A stretch of DNA of 64,000 nt from Lachnospiraceae bacterium (GTDB lineage: Bacteria > Bacillota > Clostridia > Lachnospirales > Lachnospiraceae). A model generated the notes under the pieces. The model was not told where the DNA came from and ran no database searches. It was given only the letters and a program-made list of their open reading frames with translations. The stretch lies in NCBI GenBank assembly GCA_019423745.1, contig JAHZAV010000011.1, forward strand, positions 1 through 64,000. The letters are read 5' to 3'. Of the stretch, positions 8,251 to 17,249 are shown one piece after another. Positions within the stretch are counted from its first letter, which is position 1. Every line of letters begins with the position of its first letter. Made by a program: the position numbers and the translations under genes.

Positions 8251-9555
8251 ATGAAAAAAGCAGCACTTCACAATTTAGGATGCAAAGTAAACGCATACGA
8301 AACAGAAGCTATGCAGGAAATTCTGGAAAAGAACGGTTATGAGATTGTACCGTTTCATGATAAGGCAGATGTGTATGTTATTAACACTTGTACGGTAACC
8401 AATATGGCAGACCGGAAATCGAGGCAAATGATTCACCGGGCCAGAAAGAAGAATCCGGATGCGGTAATTGTTGCGGCAGGCTGCTATGTGCAGGCTCAGG
8501 GAGATAACCTGGAAGAAGGAATTGATATTGTGATCGGCAACAATAAAAAGCAGGAACTTGCGGGCATTCTGGAACATTACTGGCAGGAAAGAGAAAACGG
8601 CGGAAGCAGAGAAAATGCAGCGCAAAAAGAAATCCTGGATATCGGCCATACATCAGAATATGAGGAGCTTCATTTGACTCGTACAGGGGAACACACCCGT
8701 GCTTATATTAAAGTGCAGGATGGATGTAATCAGTTTTGCTCTTACTGTATTATTCCCTATACAAGAGGCAGGGTAAGAAGCCGTAAAAGAGAAGATGTGG
8801 TGGCAGAAGTAACAGAACTGGCACAAAGAGGATATAAGGAAGTTGTACTGACAGGGATTCATTTAAGTTCCTATGGGATGGACCAGGAAGACGGTCTTTT
8901 GAATCTGATTAAATCGGTACATGAAGTGGAAGGAATCCAGAGAATTCGCCTGGGATCTTTGGAGCCAAGAATCATTACAGAAGAATTTGCGGAAACTTTG
9001 GCAGGACTTTCCAAGATTTGTCCTCATTTCCATCTTTCTTTACAAAGTGGATGTGATGAAACATTAAAGCGGATGAATCGAAAATATACTTCTGAGGAGT
9101 ATTATGAAAAATGCTGCCTTCTTAGAAAATACTTTAAAGATCCTGCACTTACGACAGATGTTATCGTAGGTTTCCCGGGAGAAACAGAAGAAGAATTTGC
9201 AAAGTCCAAATCATTTATTGACAAGGTGAATTTTTATGAAACACATATTTTTAAATATTCCCCACGAAAAGGAACCAAGGCAGCTGTGATGGACGGTCAG
9301 GTTCCGGAACAAGTAAAAGCTGAGCGAAGCAATGAGTTGATCCAGCTTAGTCAAAAGAAGCAGGAGGCCTTTGAAGAAAGACTCATTGGAACTTGTCAGG
9401 AAGTGCTGATGGAGGAAGCCGTAGAGCTTGAGGATGGTATTTATCAGGTTGGACATACGCGGGAATATGTGAAAGTCGGACAAAAAACGACTGAAAATTT
9501 AGAAAATCAGTTGATAAATGTAGAAATTGAGAACCGTTTACAAATAATTCATTGA
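8251..9555 (+). CDS. mtaB: tRNA t6A37 methylthiotransferase MtaB
   Basis: MtaB is a radical-SAM enzyme that adds a methylthio group to N6-threonylcarbamoyladenosine at position 37 of tRNAs reading ANN codons. The 434-residue protein has the UPF0004 domain with its three auxiliary-cluster cysteines (in NLGCKVN, NTCTVTN and AAGCYVQ). The radical-SAM motif follows as C159, C163 and C166 (CNQFCSYC). A C-terminal TRAM domain ends the protein. The N-terminal sequence HNLGCKVNAYETE separates MtaB from MiaB and RimO. It reads away from the HPr-like gene and leads the ireB-ruvX run. Confidence 0.95.
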   Translation: MKKAALHNLGCKVNAYETEAMQEILEKNGYEIVPFHDKADVYVINTCTVTNMADRKSRQMIHRARKKNPDAVIVAAGCYVQAQGDNLEEGIDIVIGNNKKQELAGILEHYWQERENGGSRENAAQKEILDIGHTSEYEELHLTRTGEHTRAYIKVQDGCNQFCSYCIIPYTRGRVRSRKREDVVAEVTELAQRGYKEVVLTGIHLSSYGMDQEDGLLNLIKSVHEVEGIQRIRLGSLEPRIITEEFAETLAGLSKICPHFHLSLQSGCDETLKRMNRKYTSEEYYEKCCLLRKYFKDPALTTDVIVGFPGETEEEFAKSKSFIDKVNFYETHIFKYSPRKGTKAAVMDGQVPEQVKAERSNELIQLSQKKQEAFEERLIGTCQEVLMEEAVELEDGIYQVGHTREYVKVGQKTTENLENQLINVEIENRLQIIH

Positions 9556-9610
9556 ATTTCAAGTGGGAATAGAGTAGAATAAGAATGAAGTATTTTTGGA
9601 GGACGTGAAT

Positions 9611-9874
9611 ATGAGAGAATTAACAAACACTCAGTTTTTCCAGGTGGAAAGCGGTCCGCAGATTCAGGCCAAGGACATCCTTGAAATTGTATATAAGGCA
9701 CTGAGCGAAAAAGGGTATAATCCGGTGAATCAGATCGTGGGTTATATTATGTCTGGGGATCCGACTTATATTACTAGCCACAATGGAGCAAGAAGCCTGA
9801 TTATGAAGGTGGAAAGAGACGAACTGGTAGAAGAGATGCTCAAGACGTATATTGCGCATCATGATTGGGAATAA
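9611..9874 (+). CDS. ireB: IreB family regulatory phosphoprotein (UPF0297)
   Basis: This 87-residue protein belongs to the IreB/YrzL family. In Enterococcus, IreB is phosphorylated by the PASTA kinase IreK on N-terminal threonines and dampens cephalosporin resistance; that role is family knowledge only. Thr5 and Thr7 in [10 protein letters not shown] are candidate phosphosites here. The ATG at 9611 follows GGAGGACG; an in-frame TTG at 9596 overlaps the binding site and is rejected. It sits five bases before ruvX, the conserved ireB-ruvX-DUF1292 order of Firmicutes. Confidence 0.92.
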   Translation: MRELTNTQFFQVESGPQIQAKDILEIVYKALSEKGYNPVNQIVGYIMSGDPTYITSHNGARSLIMKVERDELVEEMLKTYIAHHDWE

Positions 9875-9879
9875 TTTTT

Positions 9880-10311
9880 ATGAGAATAATGGGACTGGAC
9901 TATGGTTCTAAGACTGTGGGGGTAGCGGTAAGTGATCCTTTAGGCCTTACGGCACAGGCAGTAGAGACCATTTGGAGAAAGGAAGAGAACAAGCTTAGAA
10001 AAACATGTGCCCGCATTGAAGAAATTATCCGGGAATATAAAGTGGAGTCTATTGTATTAGGACTTCCCCGGCATATGAATTATGATGTGGGAGAAAGAGC
10101 GGAAAAATCAATGGAATTTGGTGAGATGCTCCGCCGGCGTACCGGCCTGGAGGTCGTGATGTGGGACGAGCGTCTTACTACGGTTGAAGCGGAACGGACT
10201 TTAATAGAAAGTAAAGTTAGAAGGGAAGACCGCAAAAAGTATGTAGATCAGATTGCGGCTGTTTTTATATTACAGGGATATTTGGATGCAAAAGGGCAGA
10301 CAGAACAATAG
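9880..10311 (+). CDS. ruvX: Putative pre-16S rRNA nuclease RuvX/YqgF
   Basis: This is a 143-residue RNase H-fold nuclease of the YqgF family, first annotated as a Holliday junction resolvase and later linked to 16S rRNA 5' maturation. Family signatures are [19 protein letters not shown] near the N terminus and the acidic motifs VLGLPRHMN and [11 protein letters not shown]. The ATG at 9880 is preferred over an in-frame TTG at 9865 that lies within ireB. The binding site is weak (GGGAATAA), so translation may be coupled to ireB. Confidence 0.93.
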   Translation: MRIMGLDYGSKTVGVAVSDPLGLTAQAVETIWRKEENKLRKTCARIEEIIREYKVESIVLGLPRHMNYDVGERAEKSMEFGEMLRRRTGLEVVMWDERLTTVEAERTLIESKVRREDRKKYVDQIAAVFILQGYLDAKGQTEQ

Positions 10312-10357
10312 AAACAGCAGCATCAAAGATTTACAGAGCTTGTTTTGAGGTGTTAAT

Positions 10358-10618
10358 ATGATGGAAAAAATTAAATTTTGTGCAGATGGTACGGAGGAAG
10401 TTGAGTTTTACGTACTGGAGCAGACAAGAATAAATGGAACGTCCTATATTCTGGTGACTGATTCAGAGGAAGGCGATGCAGAATGCCTGATTTTGAAGGA
10501 TAGATCAGAAGAGAAAGATACAGACAGCATTTACGAAATTGTAGAAGATGATACGGAATTGATGGCCGTGTCTAAAGTATTTGAGGAACTGCTTGAAGAT
10601 ATTGAAATTGAAAGGTAG
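10358..10618 (+). CDS. DUF1292 family protein (YrzB-like)
   Basis: This is an 86-residue acidic protein of the DUF1292 family, whose function is not established. It has a single small beta-rich domain with the typical EVEFYVLEQTRINGTSYILVT core and an Asp/Glu-rich C terminus. Its place after ireB and ruvX, and six bases before the Fur-family gene, is the standard Firmicute order. The start follows GAGGTGTTAAT. Confidence 0.9.
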   Translation: MMEKIKFCADGTEEVEFYVLEQTRINGTSYILVTDSEEGDAECLILKDRSEEKDTDSIYEIVEDDTELMAVSKVFEELLEDIEIER

Positions 10619-10624
10619 CATACT

Positions 10625-11095
10625 ATGTCTATAAGTCAGGAAAAATTTAAGGAAATGCTGAAAGAGAAAGGACTCAAAGTGACCAATCAAAGGTTGCTTG
10701 TGTTACAAGTGCTTGCAGAACATCATGATGAGCACATGACTGCAGAAGACATTTTTGAACTGGTGAAGGAGGACTACCCGGAAATCGGTCTGGCAACGAT
10801 TTACCGGACAGTTCAGCTTCTTCTGGAAATGCAGCTTGTAGACAGGATTATTCTGGATGATGGATGTGTGCGGTACGAGATCGGGGATTTTTGTGATGAA
10901 AAGACAGGACCCCATCATCACCATCACCACCTGATTTGCCGTGATTGTGGAGACGTCATGGAGTTTCGAGATGATCTTTTAGATAATCTGGAAGCTTATA
11001 TTGAAAAAGAGACAGGATTCCATGTTGCGGATCACGAGCTGAAATTCTATGGGCAGTGCAAAAAGTGTCGGGAAAAGCAAAATAACGGAAAATAA
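10625..11095 (+). CDS. Fur-family metal-dependent repressor
   Basis: This 156-residue regulator has an N-terminal winged helix (about residues 10-80, GLATIYRTVQLL as recognition helix) and a C-terminal metal-binding dimerisation domain. Structural zinc cysteines are C105/C108 and C145/C148. A run of six histidines at 97-102 forms the regulatory metal-site region. Fur (iron), PerR (peroxide) and Zur share this architecture; I cannot decide between them from sequence alone. It follows the DUF1292 gene by six bases and precedes RNase J by 18 bases, so it is probably co-transcribed with both. Confidence 0.9.
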   Translation: MSISQEKFKEMLKEKGLKVTNQRLLVLQVLAEHHDEHMTAEDIFELVKEDYPEIGLATIYRTVQLLLEMQLVDRIILDDGCVRYEIGDFCDEKTGPHHHHHHLICRDCGDVMEFRDDLLDNLEAYIEKETGFHVADHELKFYGQCKKCREKQNNGK

Positions 11096-11113
11096 ACCTA
11101 TGGAGGTGTAAGC

Positions 11114-12781
11114 TTGAAAAAAGAAAACAATGGAAAACTGCGTATCATTCCGCTTGGGGGACTGGAGAAGATCGGAATGAATATTACTGCCTTTGAATAC
11201 GAAGACAGTATTATTGTCGTGGACTGCGGCCTGGCTTTCCCGGAGGATGATATGCTTGGGATCGACCTTGTTATCCCGGATATTACTTATCTAAGAGATA
11301 ATATCCAAAAGGTCAAAGGATTTGTGATCACTCACGGACATGAGGATCATATTGGCGCGCTGTCTTATGTTTTGAAGGAAATGAACCTTCCCATTTATGC
11401 CACAAAGCTGACAATGGGAATTATTGAAAAGAAACTGACAGAACACAATCTTCTGCGCAGTACCCGGAGAAAGGTTGTAAGATTTGGACAGTCCATCAAT
11501 TTGGGACAATTTAGAATCGAATTTATAAAAACGAATCATAGTATACAGGATGCCTCTGCTCTTGCGATTTATTCGCCGGCAGGGATTGTTGTGCATACAG
11601 GAGACTTTAAGGTGGATTATACGCCGGTATTTGGAGATGCAATTGATCTGCAAAGATTCGGAGAAATTGGAAAGAAAGGCGTACTGGCACTGATGTCAGA
11701 CAGTACCAACGCTGAAAGACCTGGATTTACCCAGTCAGAACGTACGGTGGGGCATACCTTTGATCATTTGTTTGCAGAACATCGCAATACAAGAATAATT
11801 ATTGCTACATTTGCATCTAATGTAGACCGTGTGCAGCAAATTATCAACTCTGCCTATAAATACGAGAGAAAAGTTGTGGTCGAAGGCCGCAGTATGGTAA
11901 ATATCATTTCCACAGCACAGGAACTGGGCTATTTAAATGTGCCGGATAAAACTTTAATTGAGATCGATCAGTTAAAGAATTATCCGCCGGAAAAGACAGT
12001 TCTCATTACGACAGGAAGCCAGGGAGAGTCCATGGCAGCACTGTCAAGAATGGCGGCGGATATTCATAAAAAAGTGACCATCATGCCAGGAGATACTGTT
12101 ATTTTCAGCTCCAATCCTATACCGGGAAATGAAAAATCTGTATCAAGAGTCATCAATGAACTTTCCGAAAAAGGAGCAAATGTTATTTTCCAGGATGCTC
12201 ACGTTTCCGGACATGCCTGTCAGGAAGAACTGAAACTGATCTATTCTCTCGTAAAACCAAAATATGCGGTTCCGATTCATGGAGAATACCGTCACAGAAA
12301 GGCAAATGCTTCTCTGGCACAGTCTCTTGGAATCCCGAAAGAGAATATTTTCATGTTGCAGTCAGGTGATGTACTGGAAGTCAGTGAAAAAGAAGCAAAA
12401 GTCGTTGATAAAGTACACACAGGAGAAGTACTGGTAGATGGACTGGGCGTCGGCGACGTAGGAAATATTGTATTAAGAGATCGTCAGCATCTGGCAGAAG
12501 ACGGAATTCTGATTGTTGTAATGACATTAGAGAGAGGTACCAATCAGCTGCTGGCAGGACCGGATATCGTGTCACGAGGATTTGTATATGTCCGAGAATC
12601 AGAAGGCTTGATGGAAGATGCAAGAAAAGTATTGGTTGAGGCAGTAGACAATTGCCTGCATCGCCAAAGAGGCGCTGACTGGAGTAAAATCAAACTGGTA
12701 GTGCGTGATACTATGAATGAATTTATCTGGAAACGTACTAAGAGAAGACCTATGATCCTGCCGATTATTATGGATGTTTAA
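11114..12781 (+). CDS. rnj: Ribonuclease J
   Basis: RNase J has 5'-3' exonuclease and endonuclease activity in mRNA turnover and rRNA maturation. The 555-residue protein carries the metallo-beta-lactamase motif H74-x-H76-x-D78-H79 (THGHEDH), a beta-CASP domain (GSQGESMAAL, and SSNPIPGNE further on) and a C-terminal dimerisation domain ending about residue 555. It begins with TTG at 11114, preceded by GGAGGTG; the next residues KKENNGKLRIIPLGGLEKIG match the family start. Only one paralogue lies in the window. A perfect palindrome begins three bases after its stop codon, see separate entry. Confidence 0.95.
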   Translation: MKKENNGKLRIIPLGGLEKIGMNITAFEYEDSIIVVDCGLAFPEDDMLGIDLVIPDITYLRDNIQKVKGFVITHGHEDHIGALSYVLKEMNLPIYATKLTMGIIEKKLTEHNLLRSTRRKVVRFGQSINLGQFRIEFIKTNHSIQDASALAIYSPAGIVVHTGDFKVDYTPVFGDAIDLQRFGEIGKKGVLALMSDSTNAERPGFTQSERTVGHTFDHLFAEHRNTRIIIATFASNVDRVQQIINSAYKYERKVVVEGRSMVNIISTAQELGYLNVPDKTLIEIDQLKNYPPEKTVLITTGSQGESMAALSRMAADIHKKVTIMPGDTVIFSSNPIPGNEKSVSRVINELSEKGANVIFQDAHVSGHACQEELKLIYSLVKPKYAVPIHGEYRHRKANASLAQSLGIPKENIFMLQSGDVLEVSEKEAKVVDKVHTGEVLVDGLGVGDVGNIVLRDRQHLAEDGILIVVMTLERGTNQLLAGPDIVSRGFVYVRESEGLMEDARKVLVEAVDNCLHRQRGADWSKIKLVVRDTMNEFIWKRTKRRPMILPIIMDV

Positions 12782-12783
12782 TC

Positions 12784-12826
12784 AATTTCGGACGTAACAC
12801 TTTTTAAAAGTGTTACGTCCGAAATT
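12784..12826. repeat. Perfect 21-bp palindrome immediately after the RNase J gene
   Basis: Bases 12784-12804 are exactly complementary to 12806-12826 around one central base. As RNA this forms a very stable hairpin starting three bases after the rnj stop codon. No T tract follows (AACGTAAGTGG), so it does not look like a classical Rho-independent terminator. It could stabilise the 3' end, terminate by another route, or be a processing site. Confidence 0.85.
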
Positions 12827-12890
12827 AACGTAAGTGGTGTGTAAAACTGCGAGTAACCCTGTGTAAAAATGAAATGGAGTATGTGTAAAA

Positions 12891-13532
12891 GTGATAGCGG
12901 ACGAACGTTTGACAACATTTATTAATTCGCTGGAAAGCCGGGATCTTCCTATTTTGGAAGAGATTGAGCAGGAAGCTTTGGATGCGTATGTGCCGATCAT
13001 CAGGAAGGAGACCCAGAGTTTTCTGAAAGTGCTTCTTAAGATCCATCAACCTATGAGTATATTGGAAGCTGGTACTGCAGTAGGATTTTCGGCGCTTTTG
13101 ATGAATGCCTATGCCCCCAGGGGATGCCATATTACTACGATTGAGAATTATGAGAAACGGATACCGATTGCAAGGGAAAATTTCCGCCGGGCAGGCAAAC
13201 AAGATGAAATTACATTGATTGAAGGGGATGCCCTGGAAGTCATGAAAGGCTTGGAGGGACCGTTTGATTTTATTTTCATGGATGCGGCAAAAGGGCAGTA
13301 TATTCATTATATGCCGGAGGTGATCCGCCTTTTGAGAAAAGGAGGCCTCTTGGTGTCTGATAATGTATTACAGGATGGAGATATTCTGGAATCTCGTTTT
13401 GCAGTGGAAAGGAGAAATCGAACGATTCATAGCAGAATGAGGGAATATCTGTATGAATTGAAACATGATGATAGGCTTATCACCTCTATCGTCCCACTGG
13501 GAGATGGAGTTGCGCTGAGTGTAAAACAATAA
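12891..13532 (+). CDS. trmR: tRNA 5-hydroxyuridine methyltransferase TrmR-like O-methyltransferase
   Basis: This 213-residue SAM-dependent O-methyltransferase matches the YrrM/TrmR group, which converts 5-hydroxyuridine at tRNA position 34 to 5-methoxyuridine. The SAM motif is ILEAGTAVGFSA near residue 57-68, and the metal/substrate segment FDFIFMDAAKGQY lies near 125. It starts with GTG at 12891 after a modest GGAGT site. The adjacent U32-family gene is the probable hydroxylase for the same base, which supports TrmR over a generic catechol-type O-methyltransferase. The specific substrate is inferred from the pair. Confidence 0.85.
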   Translation: MIADERLTTFINSLESRDLPILEEIEQEALDAYVPIIRKETQSFLKVLLKIHQPMSILEAGTAVGFSALLMNAYAPRGCHITTIENYEKRIPIARENFRRAGKQDEITLIEGDALEVMKGLEGPFDFIFMDAAKGQYIHYMPEVIRLLRKGGLLVSDNVLQDGDILESRFAVERRNRTIHSRMREYLYELKHDDRLITSIVPLGDGVALSVKQ

Positions 13533-13545
13533 TGGAAGGAATAAA

Positions 13546-14784
13546 ATGGATAAAAATATGAAAAGACATCCGGAACTTCTGATTCCGGCAAGCAGCCTGG
13601 AAGTATTAAAAATAGCAGTAATTTTTGGAGCTGATGCAGTCTATATCGGTGGTGAGGCATTTGGCCTGCGTGCTAAGGCAAAGAATTTTTCGCGCCATGA
13701 TATGGAGCAGGGAATAGAGTTCGCTCATCAACACGGAGTGAAAGTTTATGTTACAGCTAATATACTGGCTCATAATGCTGATTTGCCCGGAGTGAGGGAA
13801 TATTTTAAAGAGCTAAAGGAAATGAAACCCGATGCATTGATTATTGCTGATCCGGCAATTTTCGACATTGCCGGTGAGATTTGTCCTGAAATCGAGAGAC
13901 ACATCAGTACACAGGCAAACAATACGAATTACGGAACCTATAATTTCTGGTGGCGCTTAGGTGCTAAGAGAGTCGTTTCGGCAAGGGAGCTGTCTCTGGA
14001 AGAAATTAAGGAAATTCGTCAAAATATTCCGGAAGAGATGGAAATTGAAAGCTTTGTTCATGGCGCTATGTGTATTTCCTATTCAGGAAGATGTCTTTTG
14101 AGTAATTTCTTTACGGGAAGAGATGCTAACCATGGAGCATGTACACATCCATGCAGATGGAAATATTCAGTCGTGGAAGAGACAAGACCGGGTGAATATA
14201 TGCCAGTTTATGAAAATGAAAGAGGTACATTTATTTTTAACTCCAAAGATTTATGTATGATTGGTCACATTCCGGAACTGATTGATGCCGGTATCGACAG
14301 TTTGAAAATTGAGGGACGTATGAAGACAGCTCTCTATGTGGCGACTGTAGCAAGAACTTATCGAAATGCTATTGATGATTATAAAAAAGATCCGGAACTT
14401 TATTGGAAAAATATGCCCTGGTATCTGGAGCAGATTGTGGGATGTACTTACCGGCAGTTTACTACAGGCTTTTATTTTTCAAAACCGGATGGGTCAAGCC
14501 AGATTTATGACCATAATACCTATGCAAAGGATTATACCTATCTTGGTATTATTGGAGAAGAAAAAGATGGCCTGTACCGTATTGAGCAGAGAAATAAGTT
14601 TTCTGTAGGCGAACAGATTGAAATTATGAAGCCGGATGGAAGAAACGTGGAAGTTATCGTGAAACGTATTCTTGATGAAGAGGGAAATGAACAGGAAAGT
14701 GCGCCCCATCCGCAGCAAGTTCTTTATGTGGATCTGGGGGAAAAAGCAGATCAATATGATATTTTAAGAAGAAAAGAAATATAA
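13546..14784 (+). CDS. trhP: U32-family protein, probable tRNA uridine hydroxylase TrhP
   Basis: This 412-residue protein has the U32 'peptidase' signature SFVHGAMCISYSGRC and conserved cysteines in RCLLSNFFTG and GACTHPCRW, which in this family bind an Fe-S cluster. Members such as TrhP/YegQ and YrrN/YrrO take prephenate-derived precursors and hydroxylate U34 of tRNA; proteolysis is an old annotation. It follows trmR by 13 bases, reproducing the hydroxylase-methyltransferase pathway. Only one U32 gene is present, whereas B. subtilis has two adjacent ones. TIM-barrel-like N-terminal sequence (GADAVYIGGEAFGLRAKA) is intact. Confidence 0.88.
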   Translation: MDKNMKRHPELLIPASSLEVLKIAVIFGADAVYIGGEAFGLRAKAKNFSRHDMEQGIEFAHQHGVKVYVTANILAHNADLPGVREYFKELKEMKPDALIIADPAIFDIAGEICPEIERHISTQANNTNYGTYNFWWRLGAKRVVSARELSLEEIKEIRQNIPEEMEIESFVHGAMCISYSGRCLLSNFFTGRDANHGACTHPCRWKYSVVEETRPGEYMPVYENERGTFIFNSKDLCMIGHIPELIDAGIDSLKIEGRMKTALYVATVARTYRNAIDDYKKDPELYWKNMPWYLEQIVGCTYRQFTTGFYFSKPDGSSQIYDHNTYAKDYTYLGIIGEEKDGLYRIEQRNKFSVGEQIEIMKPDGRNVEVIVKRILDEEGNEQESAPHPQQVLYVDLGEKADQYDILRRKEI

Positions 14785-14794
14785 TAAAGTGCAG

Positions 14795-14832
14795 AAAGCT
14801 GCGGGCGGATTAAAAATAAGCCCGCAGCTTTT
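14795..14832. terminator. Bidirectional terminator between trhP and sigK
   Basis: AAAGCTGCGGGC (14795-14806) pairs with GCCCGCAGCTTT (14820-14831), with TT after it on the plus strand and a purine-rich flank before it. The sigK stop codon lies in the loop, so both convergent genes end in one structure. Confidence 0.85.
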
Positions 14833-15436
14833 CTATTGCACTTTTTTCGATTCTGGAAACGTAAGAACGAGAGATACCAAGTTGCCTGGCAATCTCCCGC
14901 TGCGTATATTCCTCTTCATTATATAAACCATACCGCATTTTCAGAACCAGGCGCTCCCGGGGGGAGAGAATGGATTCTACTTTGGAGTACAGAAGCCGGA
15001 TATCGTCTTCCAGCATGACTTTTTCATGTGCATCATCATTTTGTGATTCAATGATATCGAAAAGCTGGATTTCATTGCCTTCCCGATCTGTTCCGATGGG
15101 CTCGTAAAGGGAGATTTCTTTTGAACTTTTCTTCTTTCCTCTTAAATACATCAAAATTTCATTTTCAATACACCTTGCTGCATAAGTTCCCAGACGTACG
15201 GCTTTGTCAGGGTTAAAGGTGACCACAGCCTTGATCAGGCCAATGGTTCCGATCGAGAGGAGATCTTCCGTATCTTCATCTGTAGTCTGATATTTACGGA
15301 CGATATGTGCCACCAGGCGTAGGTTCCTTTCAATCAAAATGTGTTTTGCTTCCAGGTCTCCTTCCGTATATTTTTGCAGGTAGTATTGCTCTTCAGCTGC
15401 TGTTAAGGGAGAAGGAAAGGATTTCAATAGAAGCAC
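14810..15436 (-). CDS. sigK: Sporulation sigma factor SigK-like
   Basis: This 208-residue sigma-70 family factor has region 2 (NLRLVAHIVRKYQ, then EDLLSIGTIGLIKAV and LGTYAARCIENEILMYLRG) and region 4 with a C-terminal helix-turn-helix (TQREIARQLGISRSYVSRIEK). These segments match SigK/SigE of the late mother-cell programme, best with SigK. The N terminus is short: there is no 20-residue hydrophobic pro-sequence and the gene is not split by a skin element. Activation by SpoIVFB cleavage would not be needed. RBS AGAGGTGC precedes the start. Other sporulation genes are not in the window, so actual spore formation is unproven. Confidence 0.85.
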   Translation of the reverse strand: MLLLKSFPSPLTAAEEQYYLQKYTEGDLEAKHILIERNLRLVAHIVRKYQTTDEDTEDLLSIGTIGLIKAVVTFNPDKAVRLGTYAARCIENEILMYLRGKKKSSKEISLYEPIGTDREGNEIQLFDIIESQNDDAHEKVMLEDDIRLLYSKVESILSPRERLVLKMRYGLYNEEEYTQREIARQLGISRSYVSRIEKSAIEKLRAYF

Positions 15437-15540
15437 CTCTTAGCGTAGTTAATTACAGTCTATGTAAAAACAGGCAAATTCGTGCTTTTCCATATGTAAG
15501 ATATCCGGTTTTTGTTAAGAATCGTATGAGACATTATGGG

Positions 15541-15569
15541 TTGACAAGTTTACGTAAATTATATATTAT
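15541..15569 (+). promoter_or_regulatory. SigA promoter of the comM-dprA-topA-codY run
   Basis: TTGACA at 15541-15546, a 17-nt spacer and TATTAT at 15564-15569. The leader to comM is about 125 nt and contains a short palindrome near 15594-15606; I see no known riboswitch in it. Confidence 0.78.
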
Positions 15570-15701
15570 GTGGACTATAGATGTGACATAAATATAGAAA
15601 TTCTATTGTATCTTACAGTTCAATAAATCTCATTGCAGGCGTTCTGTCTGAGGGAAAAATCTCACATAAAAAACATATAACAAATAAAAAGGAGGAGCAG
15701 A

Positions 15702-17249
15702 ATGAGTGTAGGTACGGTGTATTCGGCAGTTCTTCAGGGGTTGGATGTAAAATTTGTGCAAGTGGAAGCGGATTTAAGTACTGGGCTTCCGATGTTTCAT
15801 ATGGTTGGCTATCTTGGGACAGAAGTGAAAGAGGCCGGTCAGAGAGTAAGAACAGCGATCCGAAATTCTGGTATTGATTTTCCGCCAAAGAAAACAGTAA
15901 TCAATCTTTCGCCGGGAAATATCAGGAAGAGAGGTTCGTCTTTTGATCTTGCAATTGCATTGTCTATTTTAGCATCGCTGGGGGAACTTCCATCTTCTAC
16001 GCTGGAATCCACGGTTGTTGTGGGAGAACTGGGTCTTGACGGCTCGATACGTCAGGTGGCAGGAGTACTTCCTATTGTCTGGGAAGCCAAAAATCATGGG
16101 TTTCGTATGTGTCTGATTCCGCAAGATAATAAGGAGGAAGCGGAGCTGGTGGAAGGCATTCGGATTTTTTCATTTCAGACACTAAGAGAGTTGTGGGAAA
16201 CGTTGGTTACCGGTATGTTTCGGAAGGAAAGAAAGCGCAGCAGAATTGTAAATAAACAGGCTGAGGTGGAGTTTCCTTTGGACTTTGCTGATGTGAAAGG
16301 GCAAAAAGTGGTAAAGCGTGCAGCAGAAATTGCAGTTAGTGGTGGTCATAATCTTTTGATGATAGGGCCGCCTGGAAGCGGAAAATCCATGATTGCCAGC
16401 CGAGTTTCTACAATTTTACCGCCGCTAACCCAAAAAGAAAGTATTGAGCTTACAAAAATATACAGTATACAAGGATTGCTGCAAAAAGAATTTCCTCTTA
16501 TAACAAAGCGACCTTTCCGGGAAGTTCATCATACCGTGACAAAGGCAGCATTGATCGGGGGTGGACTGTACCCGTCTCCCGGGGAAATTAGTTTGGCAGA
16601 TAAAGGTGTGCTTTTTCTGGATGAACTGACAGAATTTGCAAGGCCAGTACTTGAGGTGCTTCGCCAGCCGCTGGAGGAAAAAGTAATCCGGCTTGTAAGA
16701 AAACAAGGGGTATATACATTTCCGGCTGATTTTATGTTGATTGGTGCGATGAATCCTTGCCCGTGTGGTTATTATCCGGATATGGAGAAATGCAGGTGTA
16801 CGTCTGCACAGATTCAGCAGTATCTGGGAAAAATAAGTCAGCCGCTGCTTAGCCGTATGGATTTATGTATTGATACGCCAGGGCTTGATTATGATACACT
16901 GAAATCCGCATCGAAAGAGGAATCATCCAAGGTGATCCGAGAGAGAGTCTGTGAAGCCAGGGAACGTCAGAGGAGAAGATACATCAATGAAGATTTTCTT
17001 GTAAATGCTATGATTCCAGCGTCTCAGATACCTAAATATTGTGCATTGGGGATGGAGGAAGAGAATATGATAAAAGAAGCATTTACCAAGATAGGTCTGA
17101 CAGCGCGCACTTACCACAAAACACTTAAGGTGGCAAGAACCATTGCAGATCTTGCAGGAAGAGAAAGAATTGAGATGGGACATTTAAGGGAAGCGATTGC
17201 CTATCGAACGCCGGATCAAAGATATTGGGGGAAAATAAATGAAATATGA
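15702..17249 (+). CDS. comM: YifB/ComM-family AAA+ Mg-chelatase-like ATPase
   Basis: This 515-residue AAA+ protein belongs to the ComM/YifB group. ComM of Vibrio is a helicase that promotes branch migration during integration of transformed DNA; that is family knowledge. Domain order is an N-terminal ChlI/Lon-protease-like fold (1-165), the AAA+ Mg-chelatase domain with Walker A GPPGSGKS (K228) and Walker B VLFLDE, and a C-terminal Mg_chelatase_C domain. A cysteine cluster (NPCPCGYYPDMEKCRC) typical of the family is present. It overlaps dprA by 11 bases, a consistent competence or recombination pairing. Confidence 0.93.
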   Translation: MSVGTVYSAVLQGLDVKFVQVEADLSTGLPMFHMVGYLGTEVKEAGQRVRTAIRNSGIDFPPKKTVINLSPGNIRKRGSSFDLAIALSILASLGELPSSTLESTVVVGELGLDGSIRQVAGVLPIVWEAKNHGFRMCLIPQDNKEEAELVEGIRIFSFQTLRELWETLVTGMFRKERKRSRIVNKQAEVEFPLDFADVKGQKVVKRAAEIAVSGGHNLLMIGPPGSGKSMIASRVSTILPPLTQKESIELTKIYSIQGLLQKEFPLITKRPFREVHHTVTKAALIGGGLYPSPGEISLADKGVLFLDELTEFARPVLEVLRQPLEEKVIRLVRKQGVYTFPADFMLIGAMNPCPCGYYPDMEKCRCTSAQIQQYLGKISQPLLSRMDLCIDTPGLDYDTLKSASKEESSKVIRERVCEARERQRRRYINEDFLVNAMIPASQIPKYCALGMEEENMIKEAFTKIGLTARTYHKTLKVARTIADLAGRERIEMGHLREAIAYRTPDQRYWGKINEI

